A stretch of DNA of 64,000 nucleotides from Alphaproteobacteria bacterium (GCA_020632955.1 JACKEO010000021.1:7537-71536), one strand, 5' to 3'. Numbered from the stretch's first letter, positions 9,983-18,087 are shown. The notes: a model not told the origin generated them from the letters alone. Numbers and translations: made by a program.

Positions 9983-11701
9983 ATGGCCATCCGCCGCGAC
10001 GCCTTCGACGACACCCTCCGCCGCCGTGGCATCCCGCCCGAGGCGGTGGAGCGTGCCCGTGCGCTGTCCGAGAAGCAGGGCGTGAGCCTGCGGCGGGCGG
10101 TGGTGGGCACCGAGGGCGTCGACCCGAAGGCCACGGCCCAGGCGCTGTCGGAGCTGTCGGGCCTGCCGGTGCTCGAGAGCATCGACCCGGAGCACGTGGA
10201 CCCCGAGCTGGTGCGCACCCTGCCGCTGGGCATCGCGCGCGACCGGCGGGTGCTGCCCCTCTGGGTGAGCGGCGACGAGCTGGTGGTGGCCATCGGCGAC
10301 CTGTCGGCCCTGCCGGTGCTCGACGCGCTGCGGCTGCGTCACGCGCTGCCCGTGCGGCCGGTGCTCGTGCCCACCGACATCCTCGTCACGGCCACGAACG
10401 CCACCTACGACAAGGCGGCGAAGTCCGCGACGCAGATCCTCAGCGACGTCGACGAGGACGGCGTGCGCAGCGCCGACGACGACCTGTCGCTGGAAGACGC
10501 CGAGCTCCTCGACGACCCGAACCACGCGCCGATCATCCGCTTCGTGAACGCCTTGCTGTCGCAGGCCATCAAGGAGCGCGCGAGCGACATCCACATCGAG
10601 CCCTTCGAGAAGGACCTCGTGGTGCGCTTCCGCATCGACGGCGTGATGCACGAGCGGCACCGTCCGCCCTTCAAGCTGCGCAACCCCATCGTGTCGCGCA
10701 TCAAGATCATGGCGGGCCTGAACATCGCCGAGAAGCGGCTGCCGCAGGACGGCCGCATCCGCCGCAAGATGGGCGGCCGCGAGATCGACCTGCGCGTCTC
10801 CACCGTGCCCGTGCGGCACGGCGAGCGCGTGGTGATGCGTATCCTCGAGAAGGGCACGGTCTTCTCGCTCGACCAGATCGGGATGGAGGGCGACACGCTC
10901 ACCACCTTCCGCAAGGTGATCCGCAAGCCGCACGGCATCCTGCTCGTCAGCGGCCCCACCGGGTCGGGCAAGTCCACCACGCTGTACTCGGCCATCAGCG
11001 AGATCAACGAGCCCGACATCAACATCCTCACCATCGAGGATCCGGTCGAGTACGAGGTGGCCGGCATCGGCCAGGTCCAGGTCAACCAGAAGATCGACCT
11101 CACCTTCGCCAGCGCGCTGCGTTCCTTCCTGCGCCAGGATCCCGACGTCATCCTCGTGGGCGAGATCCGCGACCGCGAGACGGCCGAGAACGCCGTGCAG
11201 GCCTCGCTCACCGGCCACATGGTCTTCTCCACCATCCACACCAACGACGCGGCCGGCGCCTTCGCCCGCCTCACCGACATGGGCGTGGAGCCCTTCCTGG
11301 TGGCCAGCTCCCTGGCCGGCGTGCTCGCCCAGCGCCTGGTCCGCCGCCTCTGTCCCCACTGCAAGCGCCCCTACACCCCCACCGACGAGGAGCTCGTCGA
11401 CCTGGGCCTCAGCCGCGCCGACATCGCGGGCCACACCATCTACGAGGCGGTGGGCTGCGAGGAGTGCCAGCAGGTCGGGTACAAGGGCCGGCTCGGCATC
11501 TACGAGTTCCTGCCCGCCTGGGACGACGTGAAGACGCTGGTCATCGCGAACGCCGACGCCGGCAAGGTGAAGAAGAAGGCGGTGGAGCTGGGCATGCGCA
11601 CGTTGCGGGACGACGGCTTCCGCAAGGTCATGAACGGGATGACCTCCCTCGACGAGGTCATGCGCGTCACGCAGATCGACACCGTCGAGAACGAGGGGTG
11701 A
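9983..11701 (+). CDS. gspE: Type II secretion ATPase GspE
   Basis: Cytoplasmic hexameric ATPase that powers pseudopilus assembly. The 572 residues include the N-terminal GspE domain (about 1-140), a linker, and the AAA+-like core with Walker A 'GPTGSGKST' at 324-332, an Asp box ('ILTIEDPVEY'), a Walker B region ('DPDVILVGEIRDRET') and a His box ('VFSTIHTNDA'). The metal-binding tetracysteine of GspE is intact: Cys457/Cys460 ('CPHC') and Cys492/Cys495 ('CEEC'). The ATG is 10 bp after the gspD stop. It is followed by an unusual 625-bp repeat-filled gap before gspF. Confidence 0.96.
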   Translation: MAIRRDAFDDTLRRRGIPPEAVERARALSEKQGVSLRRAVVGTEGVDPKATAQALSELSGLPVLESIDPEHVDPELVRTLPLGIARDRRVLPLWVSGDELVVAIGDLSALPVLDALRLRHALPVRPVLVPTDILVTATNATYDKAAKSATQILSDVDEDGVRSADDDLSLEDAELLDDPNHAPIIRFVNALLSQAIKERASDIHIEPFEKDLVVRFRIDGVMHERHRPPFKLRNPIVSRIKIMAGLNIAEKRLPQDGRIRRKMGGREIDLRVSTVPVRHGERVVMRILEKGTVFSLDQIGMEGDTLTTFRKVIRKPHGILLVSGPTGSGKSTTLYSAISEINEPDINILTIEDPVEYEVAGIGQVQVNQKIDLTFASALRSFLRQDPDVILVGEIRDRETAENAVQASLTGHMVFSTIHTNDAAGAFARLTDMGVEPFLVASSLAGVLAQRLVRRLCPHCKRPYTPTDEELVDLGLSRADIAGHTIYEAVGCEECQQVGYKGRLGIYEFLPAWDDVKTLVIANADAGKVKKKAVELGMRTLRDDGFRKVMNGMTSLDEVMRVTQIDTVENEG

Positions 11702-11939
11702 GCGTGGACGCCCCGGACGGTCGGTGGGCCGCGGGCGACGGAGCTCGCGAAGGCTCCGCTTCGCGGGCTGATGCCTCGGTGTCTTCCTCCGTCGGGCACT
11801 CGCTCCGCTCAACGCCCTCCTACGGAAGCCCCCGGGCCGCCCGCTTCGCTTCGCGTCGGTCCGGACCGCGCCCCTCCGGCACGCCGCGTCGCGCCGCGCC
11901 GCCCTCCGCCCCCGCAGCCGGGCGGGTGTGGGACGCGGA

Positions 11940-12059
11940 GGGCCCGGACGGCGACTTCCGGGCGCCCCAGAGCACGTCCCGGCGCGGCGCGTCGTGGGGC
12001 GGGGGGAACCGTTCCAGCTGCGCTGGAATGGGGGGCCCCACCCACGACGATCAGCCGCA
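11940..12059. repeat. 120-bp direct repeat, copy 1 (gspE-gspF gap)
   Basis: First of two near-identical 120-bp units, the second at 12141-12260 (offset 201 bp). Both contain a perfect hairpin TTCCAGC/GCTGGAA with a 3-nt loop (here loop TGC), followed by a run of G and GGCCCCACCC. The 11702-12326 gap that holds them has no convincing gene. Its other stretches are low-complexity 'CTTCGC'-rich sequence in which I see nothing functional. Confidence 0.85.
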
Positions 12060-12140
12060 TGTGCCCGGCTCCGCGGCGCGCGTCGCACCCCGTTCGGCCC
12101 TCCCCTACGCCCCGGCATCCGGCCTGGGTCGTCGCGTGAA

Positions 12141-12260
12141 GGGCCCGGACGGCATCTCCCGGGCGCCCCAGAGCAAGGCCCCGCGCGGCGCGTCGTGGGG
12201 CGGGGGGAACCATTCCAGCTGTGCTGGAATGGGGGGCCCCACCCACGACGATCAGCCGCA
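12141..12260. repeat. 120-bp direct repeat, copy 2 (gspE-gspF gap)
   Basis: Second copy of the unit at 11940-12059. Most differences lie in the first half. In the hairpin region the flanking G..T of copy 1 becomes A..T and the loop TGC becomes TGT, so the stem is kept or lengthened (ATTCCAGC/GCTGGAAT). Stem-preserving changes suggest that the structure matters. Confidence 0.85.
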
Positions 12261-12326
12261 GACCGACGCCGCGCGGGCGCCCGACCACCGCCGTCCCGCC
12301 CCTTCCATGCGCCTCCAGGCCGCCTG

Positions 12327-13571
12327 ATGCCCGTCTATGAGTACAAGGCCTTCGACGGCGCCGGCGCCCCCACCTCGGGCGTCATCGACGCCGACAACGA
12401 GAAGGCGGCCCGCTCCCGCCTGCGTCGCCAGGGCCTCTTCCCGTCCGAGGTCAAGGAGCAGACGGGCAAGGCCGTGGAGGGCTCCGGCCTGCGCATGGAG
12501 ATCGACGTCGCGCAGTACCTGGAGTGGATCAGCGCGCGCGACATCGCCAACGTCACCAACCAGCTCAGCGTGCTCATCGGGGCCTCCGTGCCCATGGCCG
12601 AGTCGCTCGCGGCGCTCGTCGAGCAGACCGAGAAGAACAAGCTGAAGGTGGTGCTCTCCAACGTGCGCGAGCGGGTGAACGAGGGCTCCACGCTGGCGGA
12701 TGCGCTGGCCGACCACCCGAAGATCTTCGACAACCTCTTCGTGTCGATGGTGCGCGCCGGCGAGCGCACGGGTTCGCTCGCCGAGGTCCTCGACAGGCTG
12801 TCGAAGTTCGCCGACAGCCAGGTGCGGCTGCAGGGACAGATCGTCAGCGCGCTCGCCTACCCGGTGCTGCTCACCATGGTGGGCGTGGGCATCCTGCTGG
12901 CCATCTTCACCGGCATCCTCCCGCAGATGCGGTCGATGTTCGACAGCTTCGGGGGGGAGGAGAACCTGCCGATCATCACCAAGGTGGTGTTCGCGGTGGG
13001 CGACTTCCTCGTGGGCTGGGGCTGGACGGTGCCCCCGGTGATCCTCGCCGCGGTGTGGGGCTTCCGGCGCTGGCTCGCCACGCCCGCCGGGCGCGAGCGC
13101 TTCGACCGCTGGAAGCTCGAGATGCCGGTGCTCGGGCGGGTGAACCGCATGGTGGCCGTGTCGCGCTTCTCGCGCACCCTGAGCACGCTGCTGATGTCGG
13201 GCGTGCCCATCATCACGGCCCTCGGCATCGTGCGCGCGGTGGTCGGCAACGTCATCCTCGCCGAGACGATCACCAGCGCCAGCGAGAACATCCAGGAGGG
13301 CCAGTCCATCGCGCGACCGCTGCAGGAGAGCGGCCAGTTCCCGCCGATGGTGGTGCACATGGTGAAGGTGGGGGAGCGCACCGGCGAGCTGGAGCGGATG
13401 CTCAACCTGGTGGCGAACGCCTACGACCAGGAGGTCGACGACGCCGTGAAGACGGCCACGTCGGTGCTGGCGCCGCTCGCCATCCTCCTCGTGGGCGGCG
13501 TGGTGTTCACGGTGGCCCTCGGCCTGCTGCTGCCCATGCAGCAGCTCACCGGCTCCATCCGCGGCATCTGA
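12327..13571 (+). CDS. gspF: Type II secretion inner-membrane protein GspF
   Basis: Polytopic platform protein of the secretion machine, contacting GspE and GspL. The 414 residues start with the typical 'MPVYEYKAFDGAG...GVIDADNEKAARSRLRRQGLFP' segment, followed by two homologous GspF domains ('LSVLIGASVPMAESLAAL' and 'LSTLLMSGVPIITALGIV') and three membrane helices (near 172-196, 222-245 and 378-402). The ATG at 12327 begins exactly at the conserved N-terminus, although the frame is open far upstream through the repeat region. The long gap from gspE suggests that transcription or coupling may be altered here. Confidence 0.95.
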   Translation: MPVYEYKAFDGAGAPTSGVIDADNEKAARSRLRRQGLFPSEVKEQTGKAVEGSGLRMEIDVAQYLEWISARDIANVTNQLSVLIGASVPMAESLAALVEQTEKNKLKVVLSNVRERVNEGSTLADALADHPKIFDNLFVSMVRAGERTGSLAEVLDRLSKFADSQVRLQGQIVSALAYPVLLTMVGVGILLAIFTGILPQMRSMFDSFGGEENLPIITKVVFAVGDFLVGWGWTVPPVILAAVWGFRRWLATPAGRERFDRWKLEMPVLGRVNRMVAVSRFSRTLSTLLMSGVPIITALGIVRAVVGNVILAETITSASENIQEGQSIARPLQESGQFPPMVVHMVKVGERTGELERMLNLVANAYDQEVDDAVKTATSVLAPLAILLVGGVVFTVALGLLLPMQQLTGSIRGI

Positions 13572-13580
13572 TCCGGGATG

Positions 13581-13597
13581 CTGGCACGGTGCTTGCT
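13581..13597 (+). promoter_or_regulatory. Sigma-54 promoter upstream of gspG
   Basis: CTGGCACGGTGCTTGCT matches YTGGCACGrNNNTTGCW at every defined position. The -24 GG (13583-13584) and -12 GC (13595-13596) are 12 bp apart. It lies 10 bp after the gspF stop, with a predicted transcript start near 13607 and a leader of about 90 nt to gspG. I see no paired GACA-N3-TGTC sites at the usual distance upstream. Confidence 0.75.
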
Positions 13598-13697
13598 TGT
13601 CTCCTGGTGTGATGGCCTCTTGCGGATCCCTTGCAGGACGTGAAGGCTGACCCATCCCCCGCCGTCTCGGGAATCGACCGTCGCCTCTGGAGCTGAC

Positions 13698-14120
13698 ATG
13701 ACCTCGCTGCTCACCACCCTGCAGGCCCGCCTCGCCGCGCTCCGTGCGGCACGCGTCCCCACCCGCCGCGCCCGTCGCGGCATGACCCTGATGGAGGTGA
13801 TGATCGTCATCGCGATCATCCTGCTCCTCATGGGCGTCCTCACCTTCGGCCTGGCCAGCATGTTCGGCGAGGCCCAGGGCGACGCGGCCGGGCTGATGAT
13901 CCAGCGCATCGACCAGAAGGTGAAGATCTACAAGGTGAAGAAGCGCAAGCTCCCCGACAGCCTCGACGAGGTCTACCGCGGGGAGGAGGTGCCCAAGGAT
14001 CCCTGGGGCAACAGCTTCGTCTACCGCAAGAGCGGCGGCAAGGACGGCTACGACATCATCTCGTACGGCGCCGACGGCAAGGAAGGCGGCGACGACGACG
14101 TGAAGCTGTCGGACTACTGA
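13698..14120 (+). CDS. gspG: Major pseudopilin GspG
   Basis: Main subunit of the type II secretion pseudopilus. The 140 residues have a long basic 28-residue leader ending 'RRARRG' with prepilin-peptidase cleavage before 'MTLMEVMIVIAII'. Mature residue 1 is Met rather than Phe, and Glu5 is conserved. The globular head has the typical 'LPDSLDEVY...KDPWGNSFVYR' and the Asp-rich 'YGADGKEGGDDDV' calcium-loop region. It follows its own sigma-54 promoter, which fits its need for high expression. The stop overlaps the next start (TGATG). Confidence 0.95.
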   Translation: MTSLLTTLQARLAALRAARVPTRRARRGMTLMEVMIVIAIILLLMGVLTFGLASMFGEAQGDAAGLMIQRIDQKVKIYKVKKRKLPDSLDEVYRGEEVPKDPWGNSFVYRKSGGKDGYDIISYGADGKEGGDDDVKLSDY

Positions 14121-14437
14121 TGACCACCCGCTCCCTGGTGCTGCTGGCGCTCGTCGCGGGCTGTTCGCTCGGCGACGACGCCGTCGACCGCGAGGCCGCC
14201 ACCCTGCAGCTCGAGAAGCTGGAGGACCAGCTCCTCCGGCACGCCTCCCGCAAGGGCGACCTCCCTGACAGCCTGTCGGAGGTCACCGGCGAGCTGCCGC
14301 TCGACCCCTGGGGCGGACGGGTGCAGTACCGCCGCCTCGGTCACGACCGCTTCGAGCTCCTCGCCCGGGGTGCCGACGGCGCCGTGGGCGGCGAGGGCGC
14401 CGACGCCGACGTCTCGGTCATCGGCCGCCTCCCCTGA
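14120..14437 (+). CDS. Lipoprotein with a GspG-like head domain
   Basis: A 105-residue small lipoprotein encoded inside the type II secretion cluster. The N-terminus 'LVLLALVAGCS' is a lipoprotein signal with lipobox LVAG|C. The rest mirrors the GspG head from the preceding gene: 'LPDSLSEVTGELPLDPWGGRVQYRR' and 'ARGADGAVGGEGADADV' correspond to GspG 'LPDSLDEVYRGEEVPKDPWG' and 'YGADGKEGGDDDV'. The class-III leader and hydrophobic stalk helix are missing, so it cannot enter the pseudopilus through a stalk. It may have arisen by duplication of the gspG head. A role in pseudopilus capping, pilotin-like function or competition is speculation. I do not know a named family for it. Confidence 0.75.
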   Translation: MTTRSLVLLALVAGCSLGDDAVDREAATLQLEKLEDQLLRHASRKGDLPDSLSEVTGELPLDPWGGRVQYRRLGHDRFELLARGADGAVGGEGADADVSVIGRLP

Positions 14438-14484
14438 TCCCTCCGGGGCGCGGCCCCCGCCGCGGCCCCGCTCGCGAGGTCCCC

Positions 14485-15195
14485 ATGCCTCCCGCCGCGC
14501 AGCGCCGCACCGCCCGCTCCCGTCGTGGCATCACGCTGCTCGAGGTCATGGTGGCCGTGGGCATCGTGCTGCTGATGACGGTGATCCTGGTGCCCTCGCT
14601 GTCGGCCGTGCTCATGCTCGAGCAGCGCAACGCCGCCCGCAAGCTGGCGCTCGTGTACGAGTCGCTCCAGCACGAGGCCATCCTGCGCAACCGCACCTTC
14701 CGGGTGGTCTACAACCTCACCGAGGGCACGTGGCACGTGGAGCACGGCGACGCGGGCGCCACGGTCTTCTCCACGTCCAAGGCGCGCGAGGAGTTCGAGG
14801 ACGACGTGCGCGGCGAGGACTTCGACCGCCTGTCGAGCGACCAGCAGGACATCGTGCGGCGCCAGGCCAGCTTCCAGCAGGTGGGCACCGTGGGCACCGT
14901 GAAGCTGCCCGACGGCACCGTGTTCAAGAGCGTCTACACGCCGCAGTACGACGAGCCCGTGGAACGCGGGGAGCGTCACGACGACGACGACGGCCCGCAG
15001 ATCGTCTACAGCCACGTCTTCGCCGACGGCACGGCCGAGTACACGGTGGTGCAGATCGTCGACGAGGAGGACGACGACGAGGGCTTCACGATCTCGGTGG
15101 ACCCGCTGTCGGGCCGTGTGGAGATGGTGGGCGAGCTGCTCGACCAGCACGACCGCTGGGCGTTCCTGCCCGACGAGGGCCCCGACCTTGACTGA
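14485..15195 (+). CDS. gspH: Minor pseudopilin GspH
   Basis: Minor pseudopilin of the type II secretion tip complex. The 236 residues have a basic leader 'MPPAAQRRTARSRRG' cleaved before 'ITLLEVMVAVGIVLLM' (Glu5 present), then a head with a Glu/Asp-rich insert ('VERGERHDDDDG', 'DEEDDDEG'). The product is assigned as GspH by position (between GspG and GspI) and length. The stop codon lies inside a dispersed repeat that begins TGACGGAGGC. Confidence 0.88.
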   Translation: MPPAAQRRTARSRRGITLLEVMVAVGIVLLMTVILVPSLSAVLMLEQRNAARKLALVYESLQHEAILRNRTFRVVYNLTEGTWHVEHGDAGATVFSTSKAREEFEDDVRGEDFDRLSSDQQDIVRRQASFQQVGTVGTVKLPDGTVFKSVYTPQYDEPVERGERHDDDDGPQIVYSHVFADGTAEYTVVQIVDEEDDDEGFTISVDPLSGRVEMVGELLDQHDRWAFLPDEGPDLD

Positions 15196-15318
15196 CGGAG
15201 GCCCCGGGAACGGTCGATCCTTCGTCGCTGGCTGCGCGCCTCGGTCACGTGCGCTTGGCACGCTCCCTTCGGTGCTCGCGGGCGCTCCTCGTGTCGACCG
15301 CCCCCGGAGCCTCCGTCA
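15193..15318. repeat. Dispersed repeat, copy A, with inverted ends
   Basis: Begins at the gspH stop codon. The first 44 bp (15193-15236) match 63475-63518 with one difference. A 74-bp part (15213-15286) recurs at 15333-15406 with two differences. The ends form an inverted repeat: 15193-15209 (TGACGGAGGCCCCGGGA) and 15302-15318 match in 15 of 17 positions when one is reversed. Confidence 0.8.
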
Positions 15319-15332
15319 GGGTGCCGGGTGGT

Positions 15333-15406
15333 GTCGATCCTTCGTCGCTGGCTGCGCGCCTCGGTCACGTGCGCCCGGCACGCTCCCTTCGGTGCTCGCG
15401 GGCGCT
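15333..15406. repeat. Dispersed repeat, copy B, running into gspI
   Basis: A 74-bp near copy (72 of 74 identical) of 15213-15286, offset exactly 120 bp. Its 3' end contains the most plausible gspI start codon (GTG 15392) and encodes the first residues of the GspI leader peptide. Confidence 0.85.
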
Positions 15407-16078
15407 CGCCCCCCCCGCGCTCGGCGGGGCTTCACCCTGCTCGAGGTGATGATCGCCGTGGGCATCCTGCTGATGTCGCTGGTGATCCTGGTGGGGGCGC
15501 AGACGAGCGCCATCGAGATGACCGTGGAGGCCGACCGCCTGCTGGTGGCCACGCAGCTCGCGCAGGACAAGCTCGCCGAGGTGCGGGTGCAGGTGGAGTC
15601 CGAGGGCTTCCAGCTGGCCGACGTCCACGAGGAGGGGGACTTCGACGACTTCGGGGACGAGGCGCTGAACCTCGAGCTGGAGTCGCTGGAGGACTACCAC
15701 TGGGAGTACCTGGTCACCGAGATCGACCTGCGCTTCGCGGGCGGCCTGCAGGGGGCCGTGGGCAACCTCACGGGGGCGCTGGGCATCAGCTCGGAGGCCA
15801 TCCCCGGCGGCATCCCCGACCTCGGGGCCCTGGGCATCGGCGAGGAGCTCATCACCCAGCAGATCTCGCCCTGCGTGCGCGAGCTCGTGATCCGCGTGTG
15901 GTGGGGTGACGACCTGGAGGAGGCCGAGGAGCTCGGCAACCAGGTGGTGCTCACCCAGCACGTCACCGACGTGAACGTCTGCCAGGTGGGCCTCGGCGGC
16001 GGCGGGGCGCCTCCGGGCGGCCAGCAGGACCAGCAGCGCAACCGAGCCCAGCAGATCCGCAACCAGAGGGGCCGGTGA
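15392..16078 (+). CDS. gspI: Minor pseudopilin GspI
   Basis: Minor pseudopilin, partner of GspJ and GspK at the pseudopilus tip. With the GTG at 15392 the product has 228 residues: leader 'LAGARPPRARRG', cleavage before 'FTLLEVMIAVGILLMS' (Phe1, Glu5), then a Glu-rich head with 'CVRELVIRVWWGDD' and a Gly/Gln-rich tail. The start is uncertain because no ATG is available. The frame is open back through two copies of a dispersed repeat, and the chosen GTG gives a normal 13-residue leader. The 3' end overlaps gspJ by 4 bases. Confidence 0.85.
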   Translation: MLAGARPPRARRGFTLLEVMIAVGILLMSLVILVGAQTSAIEMTVEADRLLVATQLAQDKLAEVRVQVESEGFQLADVHEEGDFDDFGDEALNLELESLEDYHWEYLVTEIDLRFAGGLQGAVGNLTGALGISSEAIPGGIPDLGALGIGEELITQQISPCVRELVIRVWWGDDLEEAEELGNQVVLTQHVTDVNVCQVGLGGGGAPPGGQQDQQRNRAQQIRNQRGR

Positions 16079-16785
16079 GCGCCGCGGGCCGCCGCCGTCG
16101 CGGCATGACCATCATCGAGGTCATGCTCGCGCTCGCGATCCTCATCATCATCACGATGGTGGGGTGGGCGAGCGTCGACGGCGCCATCGAGATGAACGAC
16201 GCCCTGGCGCGCACCGACGAGACCACGCGCACGGCCCGCGTGGCGCTGGCCCGGCTGCGCCGCGAGCTGCAGCTGGCCTACCTCACCCCCAACCGCGCCG
16301 CGGTGGCCACCTACTTCACCTTCTTCGTCGGCCACAACGACGACCCCGACCGGGTGTGGTTCACGAGCCTGTCGCACAAGCGGCTCTACCTGGACAGCCG
16401 CGAGGCGGATCAGGCCGAGTACACCGTGTGGGTGGAGCGCTCCCCCAGCGAGCTGGAGCCGGGCGACGTGCTCTACCACCGGGAGTCGCGCCGCATCGAC
16501 GAGGAGCCCTCGGAGGGCGGGCGCGTGTGGCCGCTGGCCTACCACGTGCAGAGCTTCGAGCTCCGCTACCTCAACGGCCGCCTCAACGAGTGGGTGGACG
16601 AGTGGGACACGCGGGCCGGCGAGACGCCGTACCAGCTGCCCCGCGCCGTACAGATCGGGCTCGTGCTGCTCGCCCCCGACCCCGACGACCCCGACCGCTC
16701 CGTCGAGGTCCCCTTCGTCACCACCACGCTGCTGCAGTACGCCGACCCCGTCACGCCCACCGCCGGCCGCACGGTGGACCAGTGA
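16075..16785 (+). CDS. gspJ: Minor pseudopilin GspJ
   Basis: Minor pseudopilin of the tip complex. The 236 residues have a short basic leader 'SAAGRRRRG' cleaved before 'MTIIEVMLALAILIII' (Met1, Glu5). The head includes 'LARLRRELQLAYLTP' and 'VQSFELRYLNGRLNEWVDEWD', typical of GspJ. The GTG start overlaps the gspI stop, and the stop overlaps the gspK GTG, so translation is probably coupled. Confidence 0.9.
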   Translation: MSAAGRRRRGMTIIEVMLALAILIIITMVGWASVDGAIEMNDALARTDETTRTARVALARLRRELQLAYLTPNRAAVATYFTFFVGHNDDPDRVWFTSLSHKRLYLDSREADQAEYTVWVERSPSELEPGDVLYHRESRRIDEEPSEGGRVWPLAYHVQSFELRYLNGRLNEWVDEWDTRAGETPYQLPRAVQIGLVLLAPDPDDPDRSVEVPFVTTTLLQYADPVTPTAGRTVDQ

Positions 16786-18056
16786 GGGCCGCGCTGCGCC
16801 GTGGCGGCAGCTGGCTCTGGACCGAGCTCACGCGGGAGCGCCGGTGGGGGCGGGGTCCGCGTCGTCGCGCCGGACGTTCCAGCCGCGCGGGCATCGCCCT
16901 GCTGCTCACCGTGAGCATCGTGGCCCTGCTCACGGTGGTGGTCACCGAGGTGGTCTACACGGCGTCGGTGCGCATCAAGATGGCGGCGAACGCCCGCGAC
17001 GAGGCGGCAGCCGAGGCCCTCGCGCAGGGGGCGCTGGGCTTCTACCAGCTCTTCCTCAAGCTCTCGGAGTCCATGGAGCAGAACGCCTTCGGGCCGCAGA
17101 TCGCCGCGATGACCGGCATGAACGCCCTGGACCTCTGGCAGTTCCTCCCGTCGCTGAGCACCTCGCTGCTGCGCCTCTTCGTGGTCACCGACGGCGACGC
17201 CGACGAGATCGAGGCCATCGCGGCCCAGGGCGGCCTGTCGGCCGACCAGCGGGCCGAGAGCCAGGAGCGCGCCAAGACCACGCTGCGGCGTCCCTTCCTC
17301 GCCTTCGAGGGCGACTTCACCGCCAGCGTCACCGCCGAGGACAGCCGGCTCTGGGTGGGCGACATCTCGCTCGACGCCGAGGGCCGGCCCAACCTCTACT
17401 CCGAGCTGCTCATCGCGCTGATGGCGCGCGACGACGACCAGACCTTCCTCCGCAGCATCGGCATCGACGACCCGCGGGAGCTCGTCTACAACCTGTCGGA
17501 CTGGACGGACGCGGACGACAACCGCCTCTTCAGCGGCGGCCGCGAGAGCGCGCTCTACGACCGCCTCGACGACCCCTACAAGGTGAAGAACGCGCCCTTC
17601 GACTCCGTGGAGGAGATCCGCCTCGTCGACGGCTGGCACCGCGACGCCATCTGGAACCGCTACGGCACCCAGCTCACCATCTACGGCGACGGCAAGGTCA
17701 ACGTCTCCACCGCGAGCGACCAGGTGCTGCGCGCCATGCTGCGCAGCGCCGCCAAGGTGTCGGCCACCGACTCCTACCTCGACGACGTGGTGCGCCTGCT
17801 GCGCACCCGCCTCAACACCCCCCTCGCCGAGGGCGGCGTGCTCTTCACCCACGACGGCGGTCTCGCGAACTGGCTGGAGGAGTGGTACGCCGGCGCCTTC
17901 GACACCGACAAGATCAAGCGGCTGTCGATGGTGCACTCCTCGGTCTACCGGGTGACGGCACGGGGCGAGGTGGGCGAGGCCACCGTCGAGATCGAGGCGA
18001 TCATCGACTTCTCCCGCAGCAAGAACGGCAAGATCCTCTCCTACCGGATCCGCTGA
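16782..18056 (+). CDS. gspK: Minor pseudopilin GspK
   Basis: Large minor pseudopilin that caps the pseudopilus tip. The 424 residues have a ~34-residue leader ending 'RSSRAG' before 'IALLLTVSIVALLTVV'. As known for GspK, the glutamate normally at mature position 5 is absent (Leu). The large head contains the GspK pattern 'LWVGDISLDAEGRPN', 'LVYNLSDWTDADDNRLFSGG', 'FDSVEEIRLV' and 'VNVSTASDQVLRAML'. The GTG at 16782 overlaps the gspJ stop. Confidence 0.92.
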   Translation: MRAALRRGGSWLWTELTRERRWGRGPRRRAGRSSRAGIALLLTVSIVALLTVVVTEVVYTASVRIKMAANARDEAAAEALAQGALGFYQLFLKLSESMEQNAFGPQIAAMTGMNALDLWQFLPSLSTSLLRLFVVTDGDADEIEAIAAQGGLSADQRAESQERAKTTLRRPFLAFEGDFTASVTAEDSRLWVGDISLDAEGRPNLYSELLIALMARDDDQTFLRSIGIDDPRELVYNLSDWTDADDNRLFSGGRESALYDRLDDPYKVKNAPFDSVEEIRLVDGWHRDAIWNRYGTQLTIYGDGKVNVSTASDQVLRAMLRSAAKVSATDSYLDDVVRLLRTRLNTPLAEGGVLFTHDGGLANWLEEWYAGAFDTDKIKRLSMVHSSVYRVTARGEVGEATVEIEAIIDFSRSKNGKILSYRIR

Positions 18057-18087
18057 CGGCTCCCGACCCCGAGACGCACGAGGACCC

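Noticed and set aside
7357..10293. A 978-residue minus-strand open frame across gspD
   Set aside because: Antisense by-product of high GC. It is full of Arg, His and Leu with no motif, while gspD on the plus strand is unmistakable.
11809..12288. A minus-strand frame encoding two near-identical 50-residue blocks in the gspE-gspF gap
   Set aside because: The protein repeat only reflects the 120-bp DNA repeats; no ribosome site, no family match, and the flanks are low-complexity.
14267..14277. Single GACAGCCTGTC inside the GspG-like lipoprotein gene
   Set aside because: Unpaired, inside a conserved coding motif (DSLS), and with no sigma-54 promoter at the right distance. The similar lone site at 12792-12802 in gspF is kept only as a remote possibility.
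15250..15285. TTGGCACGCTCC in the dispersed repeat, similar to the -24 half of a sigma-54 promoter
   Set aside because: The -12 half (TTGC at the right spacing) is absent in both copies, at 15256 and 15376.
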